From: Podospora pseudoanserina
Lineage: Eukaryota; Ascomycota; Sordariomycetes; Sordariales; Podosporaceae
Direction: 5' to 3'
Length of the DNA stretch: 64,000 nt
Assembly: GCF_035222485.1 (NCBI RefSeq)
Contig: NC_085920.1
Span: forward strand, 7,426,001 to 7,490,000
Under the pieces are notes generated by a model. It was not told the DNA's origin. It saw nothing but the letters and a program-made list of their open reading frames with translations, and searched no databases. The number at the start of each line of letters is the position of its first letter. Within the stretch, counting starts at the first letter, position 1. A program made the translations under genes and the position numbers. Shown here piece by piece: positions 44,783 through 57,182 of this stretch.

Positions 44783-45250
44783 CTACTTGATGATGATTTT
44801 CTTGGCTTTCTCTCTACTGTGTTTGATGACAGGCTGCAGCCTGTAGTGTGCGGTTGATTTTTGTTGCTTCAAGTCATTCCTCTCGGGCAATTTCGTTTTA
44901 GTTGGTAATTGTTCAAGGCTGATCTGGTTTTCAAGAACTTGCTCCAAGGCACGGGGCGATGATCTCTCATTTGGGCTGGTGTCTGGAGGTTGCTTCGGGT
45001 GGCAGTCTGCCGGTATTAGGATAGAGAAGCCAGGGGTCGAGGGTTTGGGTGGGCGTTTTCGCTGGCGGTGCAAGAGATATGCGGCAAGGACGGAGAGACT
45101 GACAAAGCTGTTTTCCTGATGAGGACCTGGAGACAGAATACCATCTAGCGGCGTGGCCAGGGCAGTGGATAAGCAAATATATTCTGCCTTCTGCCGTGCT
45201 CGACCCACTGATCGTGCTTTGTGACTGAACAAGATCAGCCAATATCGCAT
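44783..45250 (-). CDS. Doubtful open frame, 155 codons
   Basis: A minus-strand frame open from about 45332 has its first ATG at 45250 and ends at 44783. The part before the ATG (KYSEVIQNLLTGG) looks protein-like, and there is one moderately hydrophobic segment (FVSLSVLAAYLL). No start signal, domain or splice site supports it. It lies just downstream of the mitochondrial-protein gene on the same strand and could be its 3' UTR or a separate small gene. Confidence 0.25.
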   Translation of the reverse strand: MRYWLILFSHKARSVGRARQKAEYICLSTALATPLDGILSPGPHQENSFVSLSVLAAYLLHRQRKRPPKPSTPGFSILIPADCHPKQPPDTSPNERSSPRALEQVLENQISLEQLPTKTKLPERNDLKQQKSTAHYRLQPVIKHSREKAKKIIIK

Positions 45251-45406
45251 GCGTGACCACGCGTCTTCTGCTCCTCCTGTCAGCAAGTTCTGAATGACCT
45301 CGGAATACTTCGCGGCGATATGTTTGTTTTCTTATATTTTACAGAAATTATTCTTACAAATCACCACATCCAACTAGGTAACTATTCGAATTACCACCCC
45401 CTCCCC

Positions 45407-46275
45407 CTATTTCGGCACGCCTTCCTCCTCCTTCTCCATCCTCCTCCTCAGCTCCCCCAGCTTCTGCTCCAGCGACACCTTTTGCTTCCAGAGTTCCGCC
45501 TTTGAGTTTTCGAGCATGGCTACTTTTTCGTCGGTGGTGAGCTCCTGGACCTTTTGTTTTTCCTTAATGACTCTTTGTTAGCACATCCGAGCTTCACAAC
45601 CGTCTACCTACCCCGATGTATAATTTCAAGACGCAATTTATGCTTGATTTCGGGACATAAGAAATGGAAATGGGTTGCGTGAGAGAAAAAAAATACAATA
45701 AAAATTGAAAATGAAAATAGAATAAAAATAATAATAAAATAATAATAAAAATAAAATAATAATAAAAATAAAATAATAATAAAAATAAAATGAAAAATAT
45801 AAGTAAAAAAAAAAATAAGTAAAAAAAAATATAAGTAAAAAAAAATATAAGTAAAAAAAAATATAAGTAAAAAAAAATATAAGTAAATAAAAAATATAAG
45901 TAAATAAAAACAAAATTAAAAAAATAAAAATTAAAAATAAAAATCTTATGCAGGATAGTGTGGATATAGGGGTTTAGAGAAAAGAGAGGGCGGCAGGGGG
46001 GGACGAACCTCGTTCCACTCCCTCTGCGTCTTCAACCCGGCGCCGTAGATGGACCCGGTGAATGCCGTCGCGGCGAAGGCGCCGGTCCAGATGAGGCGTT
46101 TCCAGCGGGGTGCTGGCTCGGGTTTCCCGTCTGTTGTTGACTTTGGGTCGGCTTTTCCTTGGGTTTGCTGCCTCGTGGAAGATTTGCTGTAGGGTTGGGA
46201 TTTGAGGTGGGGGGCTGAGGTTGTGAAGGTTCGTTTGGGGGGCAGTCGAAGGAGGGCTTGTGGTGATCGGGACAT
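45407..46275 (-). CDS. Small mitochondrial membrane protein with C-terminal coiled coil
   Basis: Exons 46275-46009 and 45562-45407 give 140 residues. The 446-nt intron has a weak GTTCGT donor but a good CTAAC branch and an AAG acceptor. The start at 46275 gives a typical presequence (Arg/Ser/Thr-rich, no acids, with LRLPPKRTFTTSAPHL), so import into mitochondria is likely. A single membrane span (LIWTGAFAATAFTGSIYGAG, about residues 64-83) is followed by a coiled coil rich in Glu, Lys and Gln (for example EKQKVQELTTDEKVAMLENS). This layout fits a single-pass inner-membrane protein. I do not recognise the family and assign no function. It is divergent from the SHB17-like gene. Confidence 0.72.
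45660..45945 (-). repeat. A-rich minisatellite within an intron
   Basis: The plus strand carries AATA/AAAATAAT repeats (about 45700-45790) and then about eight units of a roughly 15-bp AAATATAAGTAAAA motif (about 45790-45905). The tract lies inside the 446-nt intron of the mitochondrial-protein gene and becomes a long U-rich stretch in its pre-mRNA. Confidence 0.85.
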
Positions 46276-47074
46276 TTTGTGTGGGTTTGTTGTGACTTGT
46301 AAAGTCTTATGATTTGGTGAGCTTGTGGTGAGTTTGAGACTGTTTTTTGTTTTTTTCCAGTACACAATTTGATAGACAAGTAAGGGGTGGGTGGGGTGAG
46401 GGTTTGTTGGTGAGTGGTGCTCACACTGTCATGATGAAGATTGGTTGAGTGAGTGAGCTGTGATGTCTCTTGAGTGAAAGCAAGGGTTTGAGGCGCACGG
46501 ACCTGCAGTATGTCAGGGCCGGATAACCGGGACGGACCGTTTAGCGCTAAACGGATTGCTTGGTTTGCTTTGCCGGGAAAGTGGGGGCTGCTGACTTCTG
46601 CCTTCTCTCAAGAACACAACTCAAACCGGGCAGTTGGCAGCTTTCTTGGGCAGGCAAGTATGTCGGCTGACTGAGATGATTGAGGGGGTAGTGAGTAATC
46701 GCCCTGCGTTTCATGTCCCATCGGGAGAGGGGGAAAATGGAGATGGTAATTAGGTCTCGAAGAGACGGTGCAGGATGTTCAGGTGTGGTTTTACCAGACA
46801 GTTTAGTCTCACTGCCTCGAGTGGCATTTTGTTCTACATAAGCGAGGTTGGTGTCTTCCCGCTCCAGCTCCACGTGTTGTGTGTCTGATGCGATTCGCTC
46901 AATCTGAGTGGTGAGGTCAGCTCCTGGATCGCCAATGTTTCTTCACTGATGACACCTTTTTGAGACAACCAAGACCTCAACTTATCCCCTGTTTTGCACC
47001 TACAACCCCCTTTTGACAACACATCTGCAGACCCCCTCATATCCTTCCCTCCATAGTATTCCAGTTTCGAGAAC

Positions 47075-47928
47075 ATGACCCCCCGCGTCTTCATAATCCG
47101 CCACGGCGAAACCACCTGGTCCCTCTCCGGCAAGCACACCTCCACAACCAACATCCCTCTCACCCCCTCGGGCGAGAAGCGCGTCCTAGCCACCGGCCGC
47201 GCCCTCGTCGGCAACGACCGTCTCATCGTCCCCTCCAAGCTCTCCCACATCTATGTCTCCCCTCGCCTCCGCGCCCAGCGCACGTTGGAGCTCTTAAACA
47301 TTGCTTACCGGTCGCGCACCCCTCTTCTGAGCCCGGCTCGGGAAGGGGGTATCCCCTGTCCAGCTGAGGTTGAGATCACGGAGGACATCAGAGAGTGGGA
47401 TTACGGCGACTATGAGGGGATCACCTCCCCCGAGATCAACAGGATTAGAAAGGAGCAGGGGTTGGATGAAGGGAGGAAGTGGGATATCTGGCGAGATGGG
47501 TGTCCTGGTGGGGAGTATGCCAGACCATGACTGTTCGTTACTGGAGGGATGGCTGACTGTGAGCAGGAGCCCAGCGGATATTACTGCTAGGCTAGATAGA
47601 CTGATCAAGGACATCAGGGAGAAATGGCATCGTCCAGTGATGGAGGGCGAGAATGTCGGCGAGGGGAAGAAGGGCGACGTCCTGATCGTTGCACATGGGC
47701 ACATACTCCGAGCTTTTGCGCAGAGGTGGGCGGGAAAGGAACTCCATGACGGACCAACGTTTTTGCTCGAGGCAGGAGGTGTCGGGACGCTGAGGTATGT
47801 ATTGCGCGCCGACTCTGCTCTGGGTACGTGCGAGCGGTCTGCTGAGAAACGACAGTTATGAACACCACAATATCAACGAACCTGCCATTTTACTTGGTGG
47901 TGCATTTGTCGTCGGGGACGACTGGTGA
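47075..47928 (+). CDS. SHB17: SHB17-like histidine-phosphatase (sedoheptulose-1,7-bisphosphatase type)
   Basis: Exons 47075-47514, 47567-47794 and 47856-47928 give 246 residues. The introns are 52 and 61 nt with GTATGC and GTATGT donors. The RHGE motif is at residues 9-12, phosphate-binding Arg residues are present (including RLRAQRT), EWDYGDYEGITS is the conserved middle block, and the second catalytic His is in VAHGHILRAF (H190). This is the phosphoglycerate-mutase superfamily, and the sequence fits the SHB17 branch. In yeast that branch hydrolyses sedoheptulose-1,7-bisphosphate to feed the pentose phosphate pathway. The protein ends GAFVVGDD(W). The stop TGA overlaps a perfect GTGAGT donor, and a matching CTAAC-CAG acceptor lies downstream. 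Confidence 0.87.
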
Positions 47929-50900
47929 GTGGTCCTTTGCCTGGTATCGACGATGAGCTCGAGGATGGGATAGCTAACCAAGCCAATGTGGCAGAGCTGC
48001 TAGAGTTGCCACTGTGAGAGAATCATGGCGGTACACGTATCACTCGACGCCGCACCTAGACTTGCAGCCGAGGACTGTAGAGATCGTGTACATGCGACTT
48101 TCTAGATAGGTATTGTGACCAGTTGCTGGCGAGGATACACCTTGGTGGGTATGCTACCTGTGGTATTACAGTTGTTTTGGAATACCGCTTGCAATGCATC
48201 GTTATCGCATCCCAGAGTCGTCTTCTTGATCATGTCGGAAATCTCGAGCAGCATGATGCCATCAATATTTTTATTCCTCCAATAGAATCCTAAACCATCC
48301 AATTGGATACGCTAACACAAGAGGCCCATTGTTTTACCGCCGTGGCCGCTAAGCTGCAGCAAAGCGGTTTGTTTACTTCCCCTGAAGTGCGGATCTTCGA
48401 TTCCTCCTCCCACCCTTCCACTACCCAGTTGCCATCGCGCCAGAACTTGGATGGAAGGGAAGATTGATCGAGCAAGGCAAAAAAGACAAGAAACGGCACA
48501 AACATGCCAGTCACAACCAGCCCATTGCAAAACGGGGAAACCGAGAATATAACAACCAGTCACAGTGGCCCATCACACTGCAAGTGGTGTTACAGTCAAT
48601 GCCAATATTTTCCCTTTCCGGTTGCGCGACTGCACTACACTTTGCAACGCACACACCAGATGCTGGCCACATTGGAACATCGGCACGAAGGCACCGCATG
48701 ATGGCCACAAGTAAAAGAACTCTCCTTGTCGTGCTGCCGGCCATCGTTACGTCCAAAAAGTAGACGTCGCACACTAGTGGACCACTTGCTTGCATGAGGG
48801 GGCGGCCTGCAATGGCCCAATACCTATGCGGTACCGCCCCAAAAGGAAAATATGGGAGAGGGGATATGCGGCGTTTTCCATGCGTGTTTCGCCCATGTCT
48901 CTCCTGTTTCCATCGGGACCTCCGAAATCAAACACGCACCGGTTCGGCAAACATCATCCTGACAACACGCCGGCCATGTCATCGCGAAATTGACCTGAAA
49001 GATCAACGTAACCTCCATCATCCTTGATGCCATGACACTGAGATGAGATCGCACCACACGACAATGCCGCATGGATCTCAAAGGACCCGAACTTCGCGCC
49101 GTGGAATTCAAACAACTGGGCTACGTCGTGTACCGCCATTCCACCTGGTCCAAAGTGTCAGAGTGAGGTTCATAAAGATTTCCAGCCCCGACTTGACACC
49201 GAACGAACAGGTGTTTCATCCGAACATACCTTCGGCGCAAGTGATTCTGGTCGGACACAATTTGGTGTCTTTCAATTCCCATCAGCTCAACAGAACTTCG
49301 TTCATTTCAGTCTCCATGTTGGTGTTCCCATTGTTGACTCCACTCGTGATAGTTTGACCTCACAACGCCGGTCCGTGCAACCCCTTACCGACAGCCAGGG
49401 GATGGCTCCACAGCAAAGCCATCACACCAAGAAGTGCAGAGATTTGATTGAATGCGATGTTCAAACAACAAAATGTGTATCTTCGGTGGATCGGGGCAGC
49501 GGTATCTGGCCGTGGGTTGGGTCTCTCAACAAGGTGCGGCGAACTTGGTTCTGCTGTGCAAGTTAGCGTTGGCAATGGCCAGCAGAAGGATAACTAACAA
49601 AGCAGAAGGGAAACTACTCAACACTACTTCCTGACTATAAGAGCAAGTTTTGATCGGTTACTTAACTCACCTGCCTTTTGCGCTCCCAGTATCATCAGAA
49701 GCACAAGACTAGGCAGCCTTGCGCAAGATGGGCGATGCTGTGTTGAGCGGCTGGAGGGATCAGCTGTCTAGGCCCGCGACACCTTTGCAGTCGGGTTGGT
49801 AAGTCAGTCAGCTTCCACAATATCTGTCCCGCCTTGTCTCTAACCTCGAGCAAGCCAGCGCCCCGGGGGTTGGCAGTGGTGTGTCTGTAGAACGGGTACC
49901 AGTGACAATGTGTCGACCCATGGCTGGCGGTCCACGCCGCACCCAGGCGTGGTAACCGTTCAAAAGATGTCACAGTCCTCTGGCTCGTCGAGGAATTGCG
50001 TGGCTTGTTGGTGTCTGGCTGGGCAGCGCAATGAAGCGTGTCGAGGGGGGTCGAGCGTCGGAGAAGGGGAATCAGCTGAAAGTTCCACTAGGGATGTGGA
50101 AACCTTGGAACCTCGGGCTGGGGGCGCCTGCATTTTGCCATCTCTGTGGGTGTTGATCGTCGATTAGCGAATCGCGATACTTTCCTCTGTGGAACAGTTG
50201 GCAACCGCAACCACAAAGGATGGAGGGTAGAGTAAGCTGACCAAAGCAGTAGAATGAGCTTGCACAAGGGCGAGCAGGCATGGCGGCATCACAGCCACAG
50301 CGACCAATATCCTCGAGTTGGGAATTATCCCCGATCCAGCAGGTCAATAGCTCCCTGGGATTGATTATTGATTATGACGAGATCACGAAATCATCGCCAT
50401 GCTGTTGGGTCGCGAGCCCTCCACACTGTCATAGCTTGGCATAACCCGCCGCTCAGGTTCTTGACGCCTCCCAGATAAGCGGGCTCTTGTCCCCTGCCAT
50501 CACAACGCCACGATACTGTCCCTCGGGTACTTCGGGCAAAGACGACAGAACGATTCGATAACGACAGTCCAGATTCGGGAGATACCGAAACATCCATGGG
50601 GAGGACGACGGGCAGCGTGTCGCGAAGGACGCAATCATACCGAATGGAGGAGGTTCGCAGGTGGCATGAATGACACGGATCACAGCGGTGTCTGGAAGCA
50701 TGTCAGATTTCTCCGAAACAATGTGACAGGTAACATACTGGGGCAGTCGACATCTCTCGGATTTGTTGGGAAGGTCCATGATAAACCCGGGCTCCATGCT
50801 CGCAACCTCGTGCTCCTTGTTCGGTGGGCTCGGTGTGATCCAGAGTGCGCTTGTAATCCTTTAGATGCAGGGTGAACTCAATCAAGTAACGACAAACTTG

Positions 50901-53900
50901 GGTTGATATGCGCAGACCGAGATGTCCGAGGCGCGTAGTTTGACCCTGAACGGGAATATGCAAGGTCCAATGTCGTCTATGCACAGCAAAAGGTGGCCAG
51001 AGGAAGATGGAGCCGCAGTCAATCGATGTCATGTTGCTGGAGAGAGGCTGAACCCCCCATCGGCATCACAACAGCCTATGGCAGTGCCAATGCAGTGGCA
51101 TTTGACGGACGACATAACTTGGATACCTAGCTCAAAGTCAAACTGCCTGGAGGGAACGAGGAGAGGTGTCCACTGTTCCCGGGCCATCCTTCTCGCCAAC
51201 AGACCACCAACGGCCGTGCCTTTGAAAACCCCCCCCCCCCGAGGCCAGGATCTAGTTGGGAGCCAATGTCAAGCTCAGCGGAACAGGCTCCGAACCCTGT
51301 TGCCATTCCCAAAACAAAGAAGCCACGCGGGTGAAAGCCAGTGAAAACCAGCGATAATGAGTTATCAACAACCTGCTCAAACATTCAAGACCGACCGATC
51401 TTACCACATCTCGCACCGTATCAGCGGCCAACCAAAGCTCGGTCAGTCGTGTTCGCCGTTGGAGACCAGACCGGTAACACCACAAGGCCTGGACGAGGCC
51501 AACACACGCTCGGAACCTCCCGCCGTCCGTCCAAAAACAAAACCGCCAGACCGCCACTGCAGGAACCTCTGCATTCTATTGTGGGCGAGCCATGGCATGT
51601 GCATTCCACACCCAGACTATCTTGCATATGTCCGGCAGTTCTCGCCCCAAGCTGGCCTTTTGCAGGCAAGTGTTATCCTTGCCGACTGGTCACTGGATTT
51701 CAAGTTCAACATCCTGCCTGAGCTTGGAGCTTGGAGAGCGCCTGTGTCGTCCCGCATCGGAGAATCAATGACACCACGGTCCGTCTGCTCATCACCCGGC
51801 TGACGGGTCCAGCTTTCTAAGGGGTCGGCCCGTACGGGGGGCTATGTGGCCCGGGGGACTGCTGCTGACGGTTACATCGGATAGCCCGCCGTCTGTCCCA
51901 GCAATACGCAAACAGCGCAAGGCGTGCACCTATCCCGCAACATGGTCGCGAGCAGAGGCGAGTCATGGTTCCTCAGAGGCCCCGACCGTGCGCATCGTTT
52001 AGCACCAACATCCCTCCGTTCGTGGAACCCAGTTGAGTTGACATCCATGAGGGAAGAAGCCAGAGTGGGTGCACAGCGTGACGTTGCGCAGCGTCATTAA
52101 TGGGCCGTCCACAGACGACAGCCATCGTCTTACATGGAACGCAAAGCCGACCTCAACCGAGATGATGAGCGTGGAACTATCAGCTGTGCTGAATTATGTC
52201 CTGGGATGGAACTGAAAGTCTGACGACTCAAAGAGTACAGGTGCGGCACTTGCTCGGGAGGAGCGGGCTCCAGCTTTGCGCCGCCGAACACAAAGCAACA
52301 GTTGGTTGGCCCTGTTGGTTCAGGTTAGCGGGCAAACCTCGCAGGAAAGAAACATTCACATGCGGCCGCCAGGCGGGCGGACCACCAAGACCTTCGTCGA
52401 CGCAGAGGCGTGCAGAGGAATGTGGCACTCTTCTTTTACAGGCGCCAGGGGCTTTCTGCTTTCACCACCATTTTGGGAGCGCTGCATACTCGGACGGCAC
52501 AGTAACTATATCACCCGTCATCTGCCTCGACGCTGCCTTAGCCCCGTGGCCCCCGTTGACGCCCGGTACTTGTCAGACGGGCTTGGGGTAAAGATGGTGA
52601 GTATGTGAGTGCAGCAGGGCCGGCCAGGCATGCGCCGTGCCGTTTGCATATTGTGATATCTCTTCATGGGCGCCAGCCTGGCTTGCTAACTGCCTCTACG
52701 GCACATACTCAGCCTCGTATTTCCTGAGGCTTTTTCGACTACACATGGCGACATGGATCCACAGAAGGTGCATGTATCTACGTAAGTGAAAAGCTCTCTA
52801 TCCTCTTCAAGTTTCCCTAGTGTATTCTTGGTATTGCTAGCTGGCAGAAGACCCAGAAGTGACAACGTGGCCGGCCCTCACTCCTCCCAGTCATTGCATA
52901 GCAGTCGGCCCCAAATGTGGATTCAGATAAAACATCTTTGCCCTGAGCAGAAGGAACAAAGTTGTTCATCAAGACAAAACAAGTCCATCCCCTGACAAGG
53001 GGGGCTGCTTCCTAGTCTACCAGACGTCGCCCTCTTTGGCCGTTGTCCTCGGCAGTCAGCGTTTCATTAAACAGAGATCCCCTCTCTTGATAGAGGCGGT
53101 TGGCTAGGTATGTGCACTATGTAATACCCGTGCGCTTGCATGTCCCGATGATTGTTGATGTGTGGGGGGTGGATCCAGAGGGACAAAAATGTCGCGGCAA
53201 CAACAGCTCCTCCTTCGCTTCGTGTCTCGAGCCATGCTAGCTTGATCAGTCACCATCATCACAACTTTCACACAACTATTTACATTCACTCCACTGGTGG
53301 TACTCCGTACCATTACACCTTCCCTGCCGTTTATTATTCATCACCACCGTTTTCCAAGAAAAAAAGCCAACCCCATTCTACAATCGGAGCCAAGTCCGAG
53401 AAGGGGGAGGAGACAAGGTTGTTGCCTTGAAGCTAGGTGGCCCTACACCAGCAGGGGCTGGGGGGTGTGGGAAACCTGCTCCCGTCATGGGCCGTACCGG
53501 TAAGCAGGAAGTGGAGCTAGAAGCGCAAGCCATGGCACCACCTTGTTTGTGCTTGTTGGAGAACAACAACAGAGCGGTGATCCGAAAAGTGACTATCGAA
53601 AGGTGGGATGGAGTAATGAAGGGGAGACTTTTTGCTTAGCGTTGTTTTTGTCATGCTTTGATGATTGCAAGGGTGAGGGATGTCTGCTGTGAGTTTCGGG
53701 TCTTGTCCACCTTTGATGATCGACGGTGGGATGAGAAAACCCAATCCTGGTGTTGCTGTACATCGGTGAGGCCTGAAGAGAGGGGAGAAGGAAAAGAAGA
53801 GGGAAGTGGGCCCTGCGGACGAGACGGGCGCGGTGTGGACGCTAGAGAGTGGTGTGTGTGTGTGTATGTGTGTGGCCCGGTATGTGGGTGTGGTGTGGAT

Positions 53901-54289
53901 GAGTGGATGGGTGAACGGGAGGTGTGTATGGTGTTTAATATCGACAAACTGTTCGTGAGTGGATAGTTTGGCTGGTGGCATAGCATAGCTTCTTTAGAGG
54001 AGGGGAAGCCATGAATAAGTCAAGGTACCTGTTGACTTTACACGTTTGCAAGTACAGTCACATCGTTCAAAGGACGCTCGCTTTCTGGGCTATCTGCGAC
54101 TAGTAGAGGCGGTGCTGGATACCCCTCAGATACTAGACTCTGTACACTATTCCATCTGGCCCAGTCTGGCCTCGTCCAGGCATCAGACCCAATCACCAAC
54201 CTCATGTTGACTCTATGCATCTGTACCAGAACCAAAAAAGAAAGATTGGTAGACGTGACAACATACGTCTCCTCTGGTATAACCCCCTG

Positions 54290-54331
54290 AACACACACAC
54301 ACCACACCACACCACACCACACCACACCACA
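54290..54331 (+). repeat. CA and CACAC tandem repeat
   Basis: A short CA run followed by about six CACAC units. Confidence 0.85.
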
Positions 54332-54956
54332 AGAGCAGATATCTAGACAAGATGTTCATGGGATGGATGTACACCCAAACACAAAAAATCTTTCCCCTTT
54401 CGGGACACACCTACATGTTCCCTTTCACTTACACAACACACAAGATATCTCCGAGCAACAGAGCACACCCGCCTGTCGCGACACCTTTTCCCCCCTCCAA
54501 CGAGCACAGCTTTGCTTCCTCCCACCCTTCCGTCTCACCCGTCTGTCTGACCCTTCCTCGCTTTCTTTCCCCGTGCCCCCCGTGTAGGACCAGAAGGAAA
54601 CAAAGTAAGCCGTCTGGGTTGCGCCCCCCACGTCGGGACAAGAGACCAAAAGTTTTGGAAAGTCGATCCGACTGTTTTCCCATCACGGGGCAACGGGTTC
54701 ACCAAGGGTAGCCGCGCAAGGCAACGAGGCAGTAGACATCCAAAAAATAAAAAAAAAATAAAAAAAAAATATAAAATAAAAAGGCTGGCGTAACTGTTCC
54801 ACAACAGGGAACAAGATGTATACATCCTCAACGTCACGAGTTCCGCGCGATCACTTCCGGTTCGGCCGGGACCAAAAACCTTGGTAGGTAGCTATCCGTA
54901 GGCAAAATAGCGAGCCTTTCCATTTAGATACACGGTTGCAGATAATGTACACTTTG

Positions 54957-54990
54957 GTGTATGTATGTATGTGTGTGTGTGTGTGTGTGT
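54957..54990 (+). repeat. GTAT/GT microsatellite
   Basis: GTAT units passing into an uninterrupted GT run. Confidence 0.85.
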
Positions 54991-55090
54991 ACAACTTGAA
55001 TTATATAGATACTATAGCTAAAGAGTCGGGAGAGCTAGGCTAAACGAAACCAAGTTGTGATATGTTCAAGCCAAAATCACCACTGGAAAT

Positions 55091-55129
55091 GTTTGTGTGT
55101 GTGTGTGTGTGTGTGTTTGTGTGTGTGTC
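55091..55129 (+). repeat. (GT)n microsatellite
   Basis: A GT run with two T-rich interruptions. Confidence 0.85.
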
Positions 55130-55825
55130 TTTTGGCAAAAGACGTTGCATGACCATGATTTGATAACTTCAAAAAAAAAATCACAAGACCACCCAAACCA
55201 ACCAGCACAAAATCAATCTAAAATGTCCAGAGTGATGACAAGCAAACCAGCAGACAAAAACCTTCCCAATTACTTGAAGAAGCACAGAATACCACCCCCA
55301 ACCCGCCGAAACCAGAGAGATAAATAGATAGATAGATAGAAAAGATACAATATGCAGACAGAGACACCGGAATGTTTGAAAATAGAAAAGCAACATATGA
55401 AGCAAAATTGCCAATTTCGTGATTGGTTGCTGCAAGGTAGACAGAAACTTCAGAATACCACCCACCCGACCCCTCCTCCATGTGCCGAAACCAAGAAATT
55501 TCCGTACATACGGAAAAGACAACGTAAAAAAAGAAAAAAAAAAAAGGAAAAAAAAAGGCATACTCGCTGCCGTGAGGCAAATCCAAATCTCCCCTCCTCC
55601 CTTTCCACCCTCAAATATAGACAGAAGGGGAAAAAAACCAAGAAAAACCAATCTTTGTTCCATTTCCCGCCGGTGCTGGAAAAAGGCAGGTATAAATGAG
55701 CTATGCCGTTCCGAAAATTACATATTCCACTTCAGCGCTAGACATTTGGCGAAAGGTTACTGGGTATATATAAGACATGCAATTGCCGGTCCTCGCTTTG
55801 TCGTGGCGGAAAAATCATATATATG

Positions 55826-57182
55826 TTAGGATCTCCGACCCAGTCTCCCAAGCATGTCGCGATCGATCCCGGCGTTAGGACCGCCTCGTTCACGCTCATC
55901 CGTGCTGATAAGGTGTCCGAGACTCATTGGGTTGGTGGAGGCACCAGAAGGCGGTGAATGAGCCACCAGAGGCGGCGGCTGCTGAGGGTGCATCGGAGGA
56001 GCACCGGGACCGCTGGGACTCGGCTTTTGAGGAGTTGGGGTCCTGTCCTGGTCGTAGACGCCGTGTTGATACTGGTGATAGCCCGTCGGGGGAGTGCCGT
56101 TGCTGTGGTTTGAAGCGGGAGAGCGTCGTCGCGGATCGTCGTCAGGCGGGTAGTTGGGAGGGCCAGGTCGCAAACTCGGATCGTCTTCGGGTGGGCGGCT
56201 TCGTCGGCGACTGCCTTCCCGGTCGTCGTATGGAGGATACGCAGCTGTGGGCGAATTCAAAGGTGGCGGGTAGTCAGACGGGGGGTGTTGCGGGTAAGGC
56301 CGTTGCGGAGGTGGTCCCTGTGAGCCCGTTGAACCGAGAGGCTGTCCCCACGCTCCGAAGAGGGGTGTTCCGGGAGGCACTCCTCCCGGGAGCGCCTGAA
56401 CTGGAACGAAGGCGGCTGAGGAATTAGAAGATACCGGCTGGAATACGCAGTCGATTCGAAGCTTGTCGCAATTGGTGCACTTTCCATTTTGCGTGTTCTG
56501 GTAACCACTGCAGCGAATCTGATTATTTGAAACCAAAGTTAGCAACTCCCGTCCTGATTCCATCTGATTATGCGTGACATGTGTCCCTTGTTACCTTTCT
56601 CTTTCGACAATAGCGGCACGCAATCGATGTCCTTTGCCTCGGTGCAGCTTGCTGCTGAGGCGGTGCCTGTTGAGGAGCCCCATAGGGATACGGAGTTCCC
56701 GGCGGGTACCTGTAGTATGGATCAGATCCAGGGGGTGGGTAACTGGGGGGCCTGGACGCGTGTGGAGGCGGCCCGTAGTAAGGGTCATTGTATGGTCTGT
56801 GATCGTCATACGGCCTCCTGTCGTCGTATGGCGGCCGATCATCATAACGCCGTGGCGGCGCGTTCACCGACGGCAAGGGCGGGTATCGTGAGTCCGGAGG
56901 TGGCGGAGGATATCCACCAGGTGTTTGAGGGTCTGCGGGCCAACTCCTTGAATCATGATATCGCGGGTCTGCAGAATACCCTCGATCCTGATAGCGTGGG
57001 TCAGACGGCGGGTACGAAGCTGGTGGTGGTGGATAAGAAGAGATTGACGGCAAGCTCATGCCGCTCCCCCCAACTGGCGGGAGCCTCCTCCTATCTTCGT
57101 CTTCCTCTGGGGGCGGTGGATAATGCGAGCTCTCTGGACCCTCTCGCGGCGGCGGGTACGCCCTTCTGTGATTGTCGGCCAT
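55826..57182 (-). CDS. Zn(II)2Cys6 transcription factor with Pro/Tyr-rich flanks
   Basis: Exons 57182-56595 and 56518-55826 (76-nt intron, GTAACA donor, CTAAC branch, TCAG acceptor) give 426 residues. The zinc cluster is split by the intron and reads C189-x2-C192-x6-C199-x10-C210-x2-C213-x6-C220, with the basic RKRKIR between the second and third Cys. This is a fungal binuclear-cluster DNA-binding domain. Residues 1-180 are extremely rich in Pro, Tyr, Asp and Arg (YPPP and YDDR repeats). The part after the cluster is Pro/Gly/Ser-rich. The block FVPVQALPGGVPPGTPLFGA right after the cluster looks conserved. No fungal-specific middle homology domain is visible. It should bind DNA in the nucleus. 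The pathway is unknown. Confidence 0.88.

Larger units (their letters stand above)
47929..55825. other. Long gene-poor interval
   Basis: Nearly 8 kb of normal GC content without any reading frame I can support on either strand. Frames of 90-150 codons occur but overlap one another and show no domain or intron continuity. A poly-C tract lies at about 51229-51240 and microsatellites cluster at 54.3-55.4 kb. The last few hundred bases include the 3' UTR of the minus-strand transcription-factor gene. Confidence 0.5.

Noticed and set aside
53517-53986. Minus-strand Thr/His/Pro-rich frames of 154 and 111 codons
   Set aside because: Two overlapping frames in low-complexity TG-rich DNA, with no domain or intron continuity.
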